DNA from: Nocardia arthritidis
Lineage (GTDB): Bacteria; Actinomycetota; Actinomycetes; Mycobacteriales; Mycobacteriaceae
DNA length: 64,000 bases
Direction of reading: 5' to 3'
NCBI RefSeq assembly: GCF_011801145.1
Contig: NZ_CP046172.1
Coordinates: 9,424,001-9,488,000 of the forward strand
Shown: in pieces, positions 47,750 to 58,791 of the stretch
How the letters are laid out: each line of letters begins with the position of its first letter
Numbering within the stretch: position 1 is the first letter of the stretch
Translations under genes and position numbers: made by a program
The notes under the pieces: generated by a model
Database searches by the model: none
Seen by the model: the letters and a program-made list of their open reading frames with translations, nothing else
What the model was told of the DNA's origin: nothing

Positions 47750-48532
47750 ATGGATATCAACCCGGGCGCGCTCGGCAACGGGCTGCATCGGGAGCCCGAA
47801 TGGACCGCCACCGTCGTCGGTCATCACCGGCTGCGCCACGATCTCGCGGTGATCCGGCTGATCGGTGAATTCGTTCCGTTCACCGCGGGGCAGTCGGTCG
47901 AGGTGCAGGTGCCGCAGCTGCCGGGGATGCGGCGGCGCTACTCCCCCGCGTTGCCACCGTCGCTGGACGGCAAGCTGGAGTTCCACGTACGCACGGTGCC
48001 GGGCGGCTGGTGCAGCGGTTCCATCGTTGCCGACACCAAACCGGGCGATGAGTGGCGAATCTCCGCTCCCCTGGGCACTTTCATGATCGATCCGGCGGGT
48101 CCGGACGTGGTGATGGTCGCGGGCGGCACCGGTCTGGCGCCGATGCGTTCGCAGATCCTGGAATTGGCCCGTAAGCCGGAGCCGCCGCGCACCTATCTCT
48201 TCGTCGGCGGCCGCTCACCGCGCGATCTGTACGCCGAGGACATGCTGGTGCTGCTGGCCGACGAATTACCTTGGCTCACCGTGATTCCCGTGGTGGACAG
48301 CCCGGAGGATCCCGGCTGGGCCGATGAATGGTACGAACAGGCGCGGGTGGACATCGGCTTCCAGGAAGACGACCTACTGGTCGGAACGCTCGCCGATGTC
48401 GTTGCCTCCCATGGGGCTTTCGACGATCACCAGGTGTTCGTCTGCGGTTCGCCCGCGATGACGCGGGCCACCGTCGACCGCTTGGTCGCCGCCGGAACGC
48501 CCCCCGAACTCATTCAGTTCGAAGGGATTTGA
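47750..48532 (+). CDS. Flavohaemoglobin-type reductase lacking the globin domain
   Basis: 260 residues from ATG 47750. It is the FAD/NAD reductase half of the neighbouring flavohaemoglobins: MRRRYSPALP (FAD), VAGGTGLAPMRSQILEL (NAD(P)), and C-terminal FVCGSPAMTRATVDRLVAAG (ferredoxin-reductase C motif). The globin domain and its His are absent. It may pass electrons to a separate globin, oxygenase or ferredoxin. Lies 77 bp after the first flavohaemoglobin and 12 bp before the end of the convergent second one. Confidence 0.9.
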   Translation: MDINPGALGNGLHREPEWTATVVGHHRLRHDLAVIRLIGEFVPFTAGQSVEVQVPQLPGMRRRYSPALPPSLDGKLEFHVRTVPGGWCSGSIVADTKPGDEWRISAPLGTFMIDPAGPDVVMVAGGTGLAPMRSQILELARKPEPPRTYLFVGGRSPRDLYAEDMLVLLADELPWLTVIPVVDSPEDPGWADEWYEQARVDIGFQEDDLLVGTLADVVASHGAFDDHQVFVCGSPAMTRATVDRLVAAGTPPELIQFEGI

Positions 48533-48544
48533 CCGCAGCACCGC

Positions 48545-49714
48545 TCAGAACAGCGGATCGTGCCGGATGTTCTTGGTCTGCGTGCCCGCGGCCATCAGCC
48601 GGAACTTGGTGGTCTGCACCATGGATGGCGCGCCGACGATCTGCACGTCACGATCGGTCCACGGCCCGTGTGCGGCGACCACCTTGCCGATCTGACCGAT
48701 GACGCGCGGTTCGAGACCGGGCAGTTCGGGCTCCGGCTCACCGGAATCCAGGTACCACCAAGGGTTTTCGTCGCTCTCGGCGATCGGGGTGACGGTGAGC
48801 CACTTGTTGGCGACGGCGAGCTGGCTCAGCACCGGTAAGTCGTAGAGGTCGCACGGATGGTGCCCGCCGACGAATAGATGGACGCGAGGGTTGGTGCGGC
48901 GCTGGGCCATTGCCATCAGCTGGGCCCGCAGCGGGGCGATGCCGGTGCCGCAGCCGACCATCAGCATCTTGCGTTTGGTGTTGCGCGGCACGCCGAGTCC
49001 GCCGAGCGGCGAGCCGAGCAGCCACTGATCGCCGACGGCGGTGTGGCCGACGATGGCCGGGCTGACCCAACCGCCCAGCACGCTGCGAATGTGGAATTCG
49101 ATCTCCCCGTTGGCATTTGCGGGCACCGCGGGGGAAAGGTAGCGCCACATTCGCGGGCGGGCCGGAACCTGCACGCTCATGTACTGCCCGGCGGCGTATT
49201 GCATGGGCTGATCGAGCTGCAGGCGCACGATGGTGAGATTACGTAGCACGTCGCGGCGTTCGACGACGGTGCCGGACCAGACGGGCGGCGTCGTCTCCTT
49301 TTCGGCGGCGCCGATCATGGTGTCGGCGATGACCTTCAGGCCCTCGTCCCAGCCCGCGTCCACCTCGTCGGTCCACATCTCACTGTCGGCAAACCCGCGC
49401 AGCGCGGCCTTCAGCGAGGCGCCGACGGCGACGTAATGTTCCGGCTGCACACCGTATTTGCGGTGGTCGCGCCCGAGCTGGGCAAGGAATGGCAACAGCT
49501 TGTCGGGTTCCTCGAGGCGGTCGAGCGCGTACATGATCGCCTTGACCAGGCGGTCGCGCTGGGCATCCATTGATGCGGGGAAGAATTCACGAACATGGGG
49601 GTAGTCGGTGAACAAGATCGCGTAGAACGATCTCGCCAACTTCTCCGGCCCCCCTTCCTCCGCAGCAACCGCCTTGAACGTGGTTCGAATCAAAGCGACA
49701 GTCCGCGAATCCAT
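48545..49714 (-). CDS. Type II flavohaemoglobin-like protein, second copy
   Basis: 389 residues from ATG 49714 (GTG 49723 also in frame). It has the same architecture as the gene at 46515: Tyr31, Phe45 and proximal His84 (DHRKYGV) in the globin part, MWRYLSPAVP for FAD binding, and GCGTGIAPLRAQLMAMAQ for NAD. The two copies are clearly paralogous but diverged. It is convergent with the reductase gene. A weak iron-box-like sequence (TAGGTGAGGTTAGCC) overlaps its probable promoter. Confidence 0.9.
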   Translation of the reverse strand: MDSRTVALIRTTFKAVAAEEGGPEKLARSFYAILFTDYPHVREFFPASMDAQRDRLVKAIMYALDRLEEPDKLLPFLAQLGRDHRKYGVQPEHYVAVGASLKAALRGFADSEMWTDEVDAGWDEGLKVIADTMIGAAEKETTPPVWSGTVVERRDVLRNLTIVRLQLDQPMQYAAGQYMSVQVPARPRMWRYLSPAVPANANGEIEFHIRSVLGGWVSPAIVGHTAVGDQWLLGSPLGGLGVPRNTKRKMLMVGCGTGIAPLRAQLMAMAQRRTNPRVHLFVGGHHPCDLYDLPVLSQLAVANKWLTVTPIAESDENPWWYLDSGEPEPELPGLEPRVIGQIGKVVAAHGPWTDRDVQIVGAPSMVQTTKFRLMAAGTQTKNIRHDPLF

Positions 49715-50294
49715 TTGTGTCACAACCCCATTTCGCACTCGAACACACCCGTGCCGGCGAGTGAGGGTGCTGCGGGACACTCGACAGCAGCCGTTGCCGA
49801 GAAGTGTAGGTGAGGTTAGCCAGCAACGGAATCCTTCGTTTAAACAACACCGGTGTAATTCCGTTCAACCAAGGTTCCCGCGCGCAAATCCGGCTTGAAA
49901 CAAACTGCAAGACCGCTATGCCACAAGGAAATCGGTCGAGTGCACACCGAATTTGCCTGCCCCGATTTGCAAGATTCATCCCGATTCGTGATCGCGGAGC
50001 GATCGGGTGGCAACTTCAGCGGCGCAATGGTTTTCACGGCCGTACCGAATGCCACACCGCACGCCTCCCCAACCACGTCAGAATCCGAATAGCAAACGAG
50101 TCACACAATCGGTGATGGACGGTTGATCGAATTCCAGCTTACCGTCAGCTAATTCGCTTCTAAAACGATTCAATCGGGCAATAGGGCAACAACCGGACAT
50201 CGATTTGCCAGCTTGCCACCGATGTTTGCTGATCGGTTCCGGAAGCGATTGCGGCGCATTGCCGAACGATCATGTGTCAGATCGGAAAACGACA
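49715..50294. other. 580-bp gene-free region beyond the dnaK operon
   Basis: AT-richer than its surroundings. At 49807-49821 TAGGTGAGGTTAGCC resembles a half-conserved iron box near the flavohaemoglobin promoter. The rest contains only short open frames without family features or good ribosome sites. No RNA gene is recognisable by eye. Confidence 0.5.
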
Positions 50295-50348
50295 AGCGGG
50301 CCGCGGAATTCCGGTCACCGAGTGGTGAAACCGGCTCCGCGGCCCGCT
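50295..50348 (-). terminator. Terminator of the dnaK-grpE-dnaJ-hspR operon
   Basis: A 12-bp perfect stem (AGCGGGCCGCGG / CCGCGGCCCGCT) enclosing a 30-nt loop that itself has a short CCGG pair. On the minus strand it is followed by TGTCGTTTTCC, a fair T-rich tail. It starts 11 bp after the hspR stop codon. Confidence 0.8.
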
Positions 50349-50358
50349 CGTTCGGTCG

Positions 50359-50760
50359 TTACGAACGCCGATTACGTGGCTGCCACACCACCAGCGCGGT
50401 ACTGCGCTGCTGCGGAACGAGATCCGGACGGTAGCCCGCCCGCAGCCGTTCCAGTTCCGCCCGCGTCTCGACGAGCTGCTGCTGCAGCGCCTCCACCTGA
50501 TTGGTGAGCTCGATGATGCGCTTGATGCCCGCCAGGTTGACGCCCTCGTCCTGGGACAGCCGCTGCACCTCGCGCAGCAACTCGACGTCCCTGGCCGAAT
50601 AGCGCCGCCCGCCGCCCGAAGTACGTTGTGGCGTAACCAGACCGAGTCGGTCATAGGTGCGCAGTGTCTGCGCGTGCATGCCCGCCAGTTGGGCCGCGAC
50701 CGAGATCATGAAGAACTCGGTCCGCGAACCGCCGCTCGCCTGCTTCGGATCAGTGGACAT
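50359..50760 (-). CDS. hspR: MerR-family heat-shock repressor HspR
   Basis: 133 residues from ATG 50760, which touches the dnaJ stop (TGATG). The MerR-type winged helix is plain (VAAQLAGMHAQTLRTYDRLG, with the signature GLVTPQRTSGGGRRYS), followed by a coiled-coil (LTNQVEALQQQLVETRAELE). HspR binds HAIR sites with DnaK as co-repressor, so it should repress both its own operon and clpB; matching repeats are present at 45169 and 54630. Last gene of the operon. Confidence 0.97.
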   Translation of the reverse strand: MSTDPKQASGGSRTEFFMISVAAQLAGMHAQTLRTYDRLGLVTPQRTSGGGRRYSARDVELLREVQRLSQDEGVNLAGIKRIIELTNQVEALQQQLVETRAELERLRAGYRPDLVPQQRSTALVVWQPRNRRS

Positions 50761-51917
50761 CACGCACCTGCCCATCCCGCACGTGGATCGAAACCGCTGG
50801 CCTTCTCCGCCTCCGCATAGCGCTTCAGCGCCTCGCTCGCATCGTTGTCCAGCTTCTGCGGCACCGCAACCTTCACGGTGACCAACAGGTCACCCGCGCC
50901 GCCGCCGCGCTTGGGCACGCCGCGGCCGCGCACTCGAAGGATCCGGCCGTCGGCGGTGCCCGGCGGCACCTTGACCCCGACCCTACCCTCCAGGGTAGGC
51001 ACGGAAACCGTTGTGCCGAGCACCAATTCGCTGTAGCTCACCGGCAGCACCAGGGTCAGGTCGTCGCCGTTGCGGCCGAAAACCTTGTCCTGGCTGACGT
51101 GCACGGTGACATACAGGTCGCCCGACGGCGCGCCCCGCAACCCGGCCTCACCCTGCCCGGCCAGCCGAATCCGTTGCCCGTCACCGACACCCGGCGGAAT
51201 CCGGACGGTGATGGTGCGGGTGCGGTTCTGGATACCGCTGCCGTGGCAGTCGACGCACGGGTCGTCGATGATCGAGCCGGTGCCCCGGCATTCGTCGCAC
51301 GGCTCACTGAATCCGAACGCGCCCTGGTTGCGGCTGATCACGCCGGTTCCGTTGCAGATGGGGCAAACTCGGGGACTGGTCCCCGGTTTGGCCCCGCTGC
51401 CGTGACAGGTGGTGCACGGCGACGGACTCGTCATCCGCAGCGGAACGGTGACACCCTGTGCGGCCTCGCGGAAACCGAGCGTCGTCTCGGTCTCCACATC
51501 GGCCCCGCGCCGCGGCCTGCTCGACGTCCGGGTGCCGCCGCGGTTGAAGAGGCCGCCTAGTAGATCGCCGAGGCCGCCGTCACCCGCGCCCGCATTGCCG
51601 AAGATGTCACCGATATTGAAATCGCTGGAGAATCCGCCGCCCGCGCCCGGCGTGAAACCGCCGCCGCGCGGATACCCGCCGGCGAAAAGCCTGCGGGTCT
51701 CGTCGTATTCCTTGCGCTTGGCCGGATCCGACAGCACGGCATGCGCCTCGCTGACGGTCTTGAAGCGCTCCTCGGCCTTGGTGTCACCCGGATTCGCGTC
51801 CGGGTGCAGATCGCGGGCCAGCTTGCGGTAGGCCTTTTTGATCTCGTCCTGGGAGGCGCTGGAGGAGACACCCAGCTCCTTGTAGAAGTCCTTTTCGATC
51901 CACTCCCGCTGACTCAC
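50760..51917 (-). CDS. dnaJ: Chaperone DnaJ
   Basis: 385 residues. The J domain carries HPD ([12 protein letters not shown], about residue 39-41); a Gly-rich region with [16 protein letters not shown] follows; and all four CxxCxGxG zinc motifs are present ([32 protein letters not shown]). It stimulates DnaK ATPase and delivers clients. The start lies 24 bp after grpE's stop on the minus strand, and its stop touches the hspR start. Confidence 0.98.
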   Translation of the reverse strand: MSQREWIEKDFYKELGVSSSASQDEIKKAYRKLARDLHPDANPGDTKAEERFKTVSEAHAVLSDPAKRKEYDETRRLFAGGYPRGGGFTPGAGGGFSSDFNIGDIFGNAGAGDGGLGDLLGGLFNRGGTRTSSRPRRGADVETETTLGFREAAQGVTVPLRMTSPSPCTTCHGSGAKPGTSPRVCPICNGTGVISRNQGAFGFSEPCDECRGTGSIIDDPCVDCHGSGIQNRTRTITVRIPPGVGDGQRIRLAGQGEAGLRGAPSGDLYVTVHVSQDKVFGRNGDDLTLVLPVSYSELVLGTTVSVPTLEGRVGVKVPPGTADGRILRVRGRGVPKRGGGAGDLLVTVKVAVPQKLDNDASEALKRYAEAEKASGFDPRAGWAGA

Positions 51918-51941
51918 CGAGTATCTCCTCCTCCCGCAGAC

Positions 51942-52555
51942 TTATTGGTTTTGTACGTCGGCATCGTCGGATGCCTCTGTCTCTGTGGTGGCCGAAGCGA
52001 GATCGGCCACGCCATCGGTTACCCCGACGAGCGCGTGGCGAAGCACGCGATCGCCGAACCGATAGCCCTTGCGCATGACGACACCGATCACCGGATCGTG
52101 CCCGGAACCCTCGTGCTGCACGGCCTCGTGCAGCGTCGGATCGAAAGGCTCACCCTCGGAACCGAATTCCTCCAGACCCTGCTTCTGCAGGGCGGCGGCC
52201 AGCTTGTCGGCCACACCCTTCAGCGGGCCGGACTCCAGGTCGCCGTGTGCGCGCGCCCGGTCGAGATCGTCGAGCACACCGAGCAATTCGCCAACGACGG
52301 CGGCCTTGGCCGAATCGATCGCGGCCTTGCGGTCGCGCTCGACGCGGCGCCGGTAGTTCGCGTACTCGGCGGTCAGCCGCTGCAGATCAGCGGTGCGCTC
52401 GGCGAGTTCGACGCTGATGGTGTCGGCGAGGACATCGCCCTCGGGCCCGTCGGCGGAACCATTGTCCGCCAACGGTTCCCGAACGTCACCGGTCTCCGGG
52501 TCAATCTTTCGATTGTCGACGATGGTGATCGGCTCCTGTTCGGAGTTGTCCTGTG

Positions 52556-52559
<4 letters not shown>
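51942..52559 (-). CDS. grpE: Nucleotide exchange factor GrpE
   Basis: 205 residues. Acidic N-terminus ([19 protein letters not shown]) leads to a long coiled-coil helix and the C-terminal beta domain with [32 protein letters not shown] and the ending [16 protein letters not shown]. It releases ADP from DnaK. GTG 52559 overlaps the dnaK stop by 4 bp. Confidence 0.97.
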
Positions 52560-54403
<1,844 letters not shown>

Positions 54404-54629
54404 GGTTCCTCCTAGTTGACGTAAAACAATCTGTGGTGGTGCCGGACGATTCGCGGTGTCCGCCGCGAAAGGCCCGTCAGCGACTTCGCAGTCGCGAGAC
54501 CCAGCCCCGATACCCCAGGCCCCCGGTAACCCGGGATTCGCCTCGGCACCCTCATAGAGCACGGTCTCAGCAACGCTGAGCGTGGTCGGCTCAATCCTGC
54601 CCCTCCCGAGGGCCGGGAGTCAACTGGAA

Positions 54630-54650
54630 CTTGAGTCGATCGCGCTCAAC
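54630..54650. promoter_or_regulatory. HAIR-type HspR operator upstream of dnaK
   Basis: CTTGAGT-N7-GCTCAAC. The left arm is identical to the HspR consensus CTTGAGT; the right arm differs from ACTCAAG at two positions. It lies about 230 bp before the dnaK start. Confidence 0.85.
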
Positions 54651-54713
54651 CTTGTCGAAAGACTCAACGGCCGGTATCCGCGAATAATTCCCAGACCCGG
54701 CAACTTCCTAAAT

Positions 54714-54741
54714 TTGACCTACAGGTACAAAACACTAGAGT
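54714..54741 (+). promoter_or_regulatory. Putative promoter of a leaderless TetR gene
   Basis: TTGACC, a 16-bp spacer, then TAGAGT at 54736-54741; the ATG begins at 54749, 8 bp after the -10, so transcription would begin at or next to the start codon. No ribosome site is present upstream. Confidence 0.6.
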
Positions 54742-54748
54742 CAACGGC

Positions 54749-55327
54749 ATGGGCAGGCCCAAGCAGTTCGACCCCGACGCCGCCGTCGAGCGGGCCATGG
54801 AGGTCTTCTGGCGCAAGGGCTACGCCGCGACAACACCGCAGGATCTGGTCGATGCGCTCGGTATCGGCAAGGGCAGCCTCTATCACGCGTTCGGCAGCAA
54901 GCACGCGCTGTTCGAGCGGGCGCTGCGGCGGTATCGCGAGGCGCAGGCGACCACACTCACCGACCTGCTGGAACAACCGGGACCCGCCAAGGAGAAGCTG
55001 TGCACCGCACTGCGATTCATCGCCGAGGACACTCTCGCCGATCCGGATCGCCGAGGCTGCCTCGCGGTCAATACCGCTGCGGCGCTGGGCAATACGGATG
55101 ATGCCGCGGCCGAGCAGGTACGCCGGATGTTCGACCGCACGGAAGCGGCCTTCCGGTCTGTGATCGAGGAGGGGCAGCGGGCGGGCGAGATCGATCGCAC
55201 GCGCGACGCCGCGGATCTGGCCAGTTTGCTGCTCAATACCGTTGTGGGACTCCAGGTTCTGTCGAAAACCGCGCAGGGGCCCGAGCGGTTGAACCGGGTT
55301 GTCGACGGGGCGCTCGCCACGATCTGA
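54749..55327 (+). CDS. TetR/AcrR regulator of the SDR-P450-ADH cluster
   Basis: 192 residues. N-terminal helix-turn-helix: TPQDLVDALGIGKGSLYHAF, then GSKHALFERALRRYRE; the C-terminal domain is of the TetR_C type found with SDR and quinone-reductase targets. A Cys in DRRGCLAVNTAA region (RGCLAVN) is typical of the YcdC/PsrA-like group. It starts a cluster of four genes with the same orientation and probably represses the SDR gene 56 bp downstream. Expected leaderless mRNA. Confidence 0.93.
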   Translation: MGRPKQFDPDAAVERAMEVFWRKGYAATTPQDLVDALGIGKGSLYHAFGSKHALFERALRRYREAQATTLTDLLEQPGPAKEKLCTALRFIAEDTLADPDRRGCLAVNTAAALGNTDDAAAEQVRRMFDRTEAAFRSVIEEGQRAGEIDRTRDAADLASLLLNTVVGLQVLSKTAQGPERLNRVVDGALATI

Positions 55328-55383
55328 ACACCCGACGCTGATTAGCGCAGCGTCGCTATTTGTTCGAGGAAAGAAGGAATTTC

Positions 55384-56193
55384 ATGGACCTCAGGCTGAG
55401 CGGCAAGACCGCATTGGTCACCGGCGCGAGCAAGGGCGTCGGGCTGGCCACCGTGCGCAGGCTGACCGCCGAGGGCGTGCGGGTGGCAGGCGCCGCGCGC
55501 ACCATCACCCCAGCACTGAAAGATACCGGCGCGGTGGCGATTTCGGTCGATCTGAGCACGCAGGACGGTCCGGCCGCGATGGTCGAGCAGGCCGTCGCCG
55601 AACTCGGCGGCATCGATCTGCTGGTCAACAATGCGGGCGGTGGCAGCAGCGCGGACGCGGGCATCGGCATGGGCGGCTTCGCCGAACTCGACGACGCGCA
55701 CTGGCAGCGCACCTTCGACCTCAACCTCTACGCCGCGGTCCGCACCACCCGGGCCGCGCTGCCGAGCCTGCTGGAACGCACCGGAGAATCGGGCGGCTCG
55801 GCGGTGGTGAACGTATCCTCCATCGGCGCCTGGCTGCCCGCGGGGCCGCCGTTGGCGTACAACGTCGCCAAGGCCGCGCTCACCGCGTTCAGCAGGGGCA
55901 TCGCAGAAGAGCTCGGCCCGCAAGGCATTCGGGTCACCACAGTGTCGCCCGGACCGATCCGCACCGATATCTGGGAGTCGGCCGACGGCTACGGCGGCCA
56001 TCTCGCCGCGGCCGCGCAAATCGAGCACGAGCAGTTCCTCGAACAGGTTCCGGCGATCATGCGCATGATCACCGGGCGCATCGCCGAACCCGACGAGGTT
56101 GCCGCGCTCATCACCTTCCTACTGTCGGATGTCGCGGCCAGCATCGCCGGATCCGATCACCTGATCGACGGCGGAGTGGTCAAAACGGTCTGA
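55384..56193 (+). CDS. SDR family oxidoreductase in the P450 cluster
   Basis: 269 residues from ATG 55384 (AAGAAGGA upstream; 55360 is in frame but unlikely). SDR motifs: [39 protein letters not shown] and [14 protein letters not shown] (Tyr-x-x-x-Lys). The sequence ends with [13 protein letters not shown], typical of the FabG-like group. It probably oxidises or reduces a hydroxyl/keto group made by the neighbouring P450 or ADH. Confidence 0.94.
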   Translation: MDLRLSGKTALVTGASKGVGLATVRRLTAEGVRVAGAARTITPALKDTGAVAISVDLSTQDGPAAMVEQAVAELGGIDLLVNNAGGGSSADAGIGMGGFAELDDAHWQRTFDLNLYAAVRTTRAALPSLLERTGESGGSAVVNVSSIGAWLPAGPPLAYNVAKAALTAFSRGIAEELGPQGIRVTTVSPGPIRTDIWESADGYGGHLAAAAQIEHEQFLEQVPAIMRMITGRIAEPDEVAALITFLLSDVAASIAGSDHLIDGGVVKTV

Positions 56194-56276
56194 AATCTCC
56201 GACCACGGTCCGATGCTCCCCGGTCTGTTCCGGACCTACCATCGGCGCAAAGTCGCCTATGCCAGTGGGGGTTTCC

Positions 56277-57587
56277 ATGACCATCGGGGTTTCGACACGG
56301 ACGCGCATCTGGCTACGGTGGGTGGCCTACCACGCCGCCCCGCGCGCATTTCTCGCGATGCGAGCGCGGCAGGGCGACCCACTCGCCCGAATCATGGTGG
56401 GCCGCAACCGCTGCGCCGAGCTTTATCCGATGATCGAACGGGTCCGGGCCGACGGCAGGCTGGTCCGGACCCGGTACTTCACCGTGACGGCGGACCACGA
56501 GCTGTGCCGGACCATATTGCGGGACAACAGATTCGGCGTGCTCACCCCGGAAAATATGGATATGGGGCGGCCGATCCGCTGGATTCTGACGAAAACCGAT
56601 CCGGGGCTGCCGAATCCGGTGGAGCCGCCCGCCATGGTCGCGGTCGATCCGCCCGAGCACACCCGATACCGGCGCCCGTTCACGAGCGCGTTCACCCCGC
56701 GCGCCATCGCGAAACTGAATGATCGCATCGTCGAGGTCACCGATCAGCTGCTCGACCAGCTGGCCGAGCGGCCCCGGCCGGATCTGATCGCCGATTTCGC
56801 CTGCCGGCTACCGGTCGCCATAATCGCCGAAATCCTCGGTGTGCCAGACGAAGATCACGACATGCTGCTGTCCTGGGGGCACAGCGGCGCACCGCTGCTC
56901 GACCTCGGACTCAGCTGGCGGACCTACCGCGAAGCGATCGCGATACTGGTCGACGGCGACGACTACTTCGACCGGCACATCGACCGGCTCAGCGCCGATC
57001 CGGACGCCAGCATCCTCAGCCACCTCGCCGAGCAGCGCGAGCTCGGCAGGCGGGAGCTGTCCGCCAACTCCACGCTGCTGCTCGGCGCCGGCTTCGAGAC
57101 CACGGTCAACCTCATCGGCAACGGCATCGTGCAGCTGCTCGCACACCCGGAACAACTGGCGCTGCTGCGCGACGAACCGGACCGCTGGCCCAACGCCGTC
57201 GAGGAGATCCTGCGCTACGAGAGCCCGGTGCAGATGACCGTGCGCCGGGTCAACAGTGATCTAGAGCTTGCGGGACAACACCTTCCGGCGGGCACCACCC
57301 TTGTCCTGCTGCTCGGCGGGGCCAACCGCGACCCGGCGGCCTTCGACGACCCGAACCGCTTCGATATCACCAGAGCCAATGCGCGCGACCACCTCGCGTT
57401 CGGCAGCGGTATCCACGCCTGCCTCGGCGCGGCCCTGGCCAGGATGGAGGGCGCGACGGCGCTGCGGGCGCTGTTCGAGCGGTATCCGGACCTGCGGCTG
57501 GACGGGGCTCCGGTGCGGCGCGACCTGGTCACCCTGCACGGGTATCAGCGGTTGCCTGCGAAACTCGCGGTGCCCGTGGCACATTGA
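56277..57587 (+). CDS. Cytochrome P450
   Basis: 436 residues from ATG 56277 (56259 also possible). Haem monooxygenase: I-helix oxygen-binding GAGFETTVN, K-helix ExxR in EEILRYESP, and the haem-ligand loop FGSGIHACLGAALARMEG with Cys382. Needs a ferredoxin and reductase, which are not encoded nearby. It lies 83 bp downstream of the SDR and 46 bp before an alcohol dehydrogenase, so a hydroxylation-then-oxidation route is likely; substrate unknown. Confidence 0.95.
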   Translation: MTIGVSTRTRIWLRWVAYHAAPRAFLAMRARQGDPLARIMVGRNRCAELYPMIERVRADGRLVRTRYFTVTADHELCRTILRDNRFGVLTPENMDMGRPIRWILTKTDPGLPNPVEPPAMVAVDPPEHTRYRRPFTSAFTPRAIAKLNDRIVEVTDQLLDQLAERPRPDLIADFACRLPVAIIAEILGVPDEDHDMLLSWGHSGAPLLDLGLSWRTYREAIAILVDGDDYFDRHIDRLSADPDASILSHLAEQRELGRRELSANSTLLLGAGFETTVNLIGNGIVQLLAHPEQLALLRDEPDRWPNAVEEILRYESPVQMTVRRVNSDLELAGQHLPAGTTLVLLLGGANRDPAAFDDPNRFDITRANARDHLAFGSGIHACLGAALARMEGATALRALFERYPDLRLDGAPVRRDLVTLHGYQRLPAKLAVPVAH

Positions 57588-57633
57588 ATATCGAGGTCAG
57601 CGTAGGGAAACGACAACTGTTCGAGGAGTCGCC

Positions 57634-58791
57634 ATGCGGGCAGCCGTGGTCAGCAAAACCGAATTCGAGGTCAGGGAGCTACCCGCGCAGGCGCCCGGTC
57701 GCGGCCAGGTGCTGCTCGACGTAACCCGCTGCGGTATCTGCGGATCCGATCTGCACGCCCGCACACACGCCGACGAAATGGCCGATTTGGCCGCGGCCAC
57801 CGGCTACGCGCACTTCATGCGCACCGAGCAGAGCATCGTATTCGGGCACGAATTCAGCGGGACGATAGCGGAATACGGGCCGGGCTGCCGCAAGCGCTGG
57901 CCCACCGGAACCCCGGTGGTCGCGCTGCCGATCGTGCGACAGGGTCGCGAACCGCACCTGGTGGGCCTGTCCGCCGCCGCGCCCGGCGCGTACGCGGAGC
58001 AGGTCGTCGCGCAGGAATCGATGACACTGCCCATCCCGAACGGACTCTCGGCCGAGCACGCCGCACTCACCGAACCGATGGCGGTGGCCTGGCACGCGGT
58101 GCGCAAGAGCCGAATTCGCAAGGGGCAGACCGCCTTCGTCATCGGCTGCGGTCCGATCGGGCTCGCCGTCATCAGCATGCTGAAGGCCGCGGGTGTACGC
58201 ACCGTCGTCGCCAGCGATTATTCGCCGCGGCGGCGTGCGCTGGCCACCGCCTGCGGCGCCGACACCGTTGTCGATCCAGGAACCGAATCCCCGTGGGCCG
58301 CAGGGCCGAAGCGCGGCATCACCGGTGCCGCCGATGTGCTGAACCTCGGCTTCGACGCGATGGAACGGCTGCGGCTGATCCCGAATATCCCGTGGTGGTA
58401 CGTCTTCCGGCTCGCGCACACCTTCAACGCCGGCCCATCCGGCCCCGTGATCTTCGAATGCGTCGGCGTGCCAGGCATTATCGATCAGATCCTGGCCGCG
58501 GCGCCGCCGATGTCACGCGTCGTTGTCGTCGGGGTATGCATGCAGACCGACCGCTTCCAGCCCGCCGTCGCCATCAACAAGGAGATCGAGCTGCGCTTCG
58601 TACTCGGTTACGACCCAGGCGAATTCCGGGACACGCTGCATATGCTCGCCGATGGCAAGGTCGATCCGGCGCCGCTGATCACCGGCACCGTCGGCCTCGG
58701 CGGGGTCGACGCGGCCTTCACCGCGCTCGGCTCACCCGATGAGCACGCCAAAATTCTGGTCGATCCCAGGAGCGGCGTGACCGTCCCTTAG
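57634..58791 (+). CDS. Zinc-binding alcohol dehydrogenase family protein
   Basis: 385 residues from ATG 57634 (GAGGAG upstream). Catalytic zinc ligands GICGSDLHA (Cys) and GHEFSG (His-Glu); coenzyme domain with FVIGCGPIGLAVISMLKAAG. The structural-zinc Cys cluster is missing, as in several long MDR proteins. An insertion of about 25 residues after the catalytic Cys (THADEMADLAAATGYAHFMR) is distinctive. It would oxidise an alcohol, perhaps the P450 product. The stop overlaps the convergent HhH-GPD gene by 4 bp. Confidence 0.94.
   Translation: MRAAVVSKTEFEVRELPAQAPGRGQVLLDVTRCGICGSDLHARTHADEMADLAAATGYAHFMRTEQSIVFGHEFSGTIAEYGPGCRKRWPTGTPVVALPIVRQGREPHLVGLSAAAPGAYAEQVVAQESMTLPIPNGLSAEHAALTEPMAVAWHAVRKSRIRKGQTAFVIGCGPIGLAVISMLKAAGVRTVVASDYSPRRRALATACGADTVVDPGTESPWAAGPKRGITGAADVLNLGFDAMERLRLIPNIPWWYVFRLAHTFNAGPSGPVIFECVGVPGIIDQILAAAPPMSRVVVVGVCMQTDRFQPAVAINKEIELRFVLGYDPGEFRDTLHMLADGKVDPAPLITGTVGLGGVDAAFTALGSPDEHAKILVDPRSGVTVP

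Larger units (their letters stand above)
54404..54748. other. Divergent control region between dnaK and a TetR gene
   Basis: 345 bp without a gene. It carries the HspR element described separately, the dnaK leader and promoter on the minus strand, and a promoter for the TetR gene on the plus strand. Confidence 0.6.

Noticed and set aside
55299..56276. In-frame extension of the P450 ORF over the SDR gene
   Set aside because: That part is Arg/His/Gly-rich shadow sequence; the P450 begins near 56277 with normal N-terminal residues.
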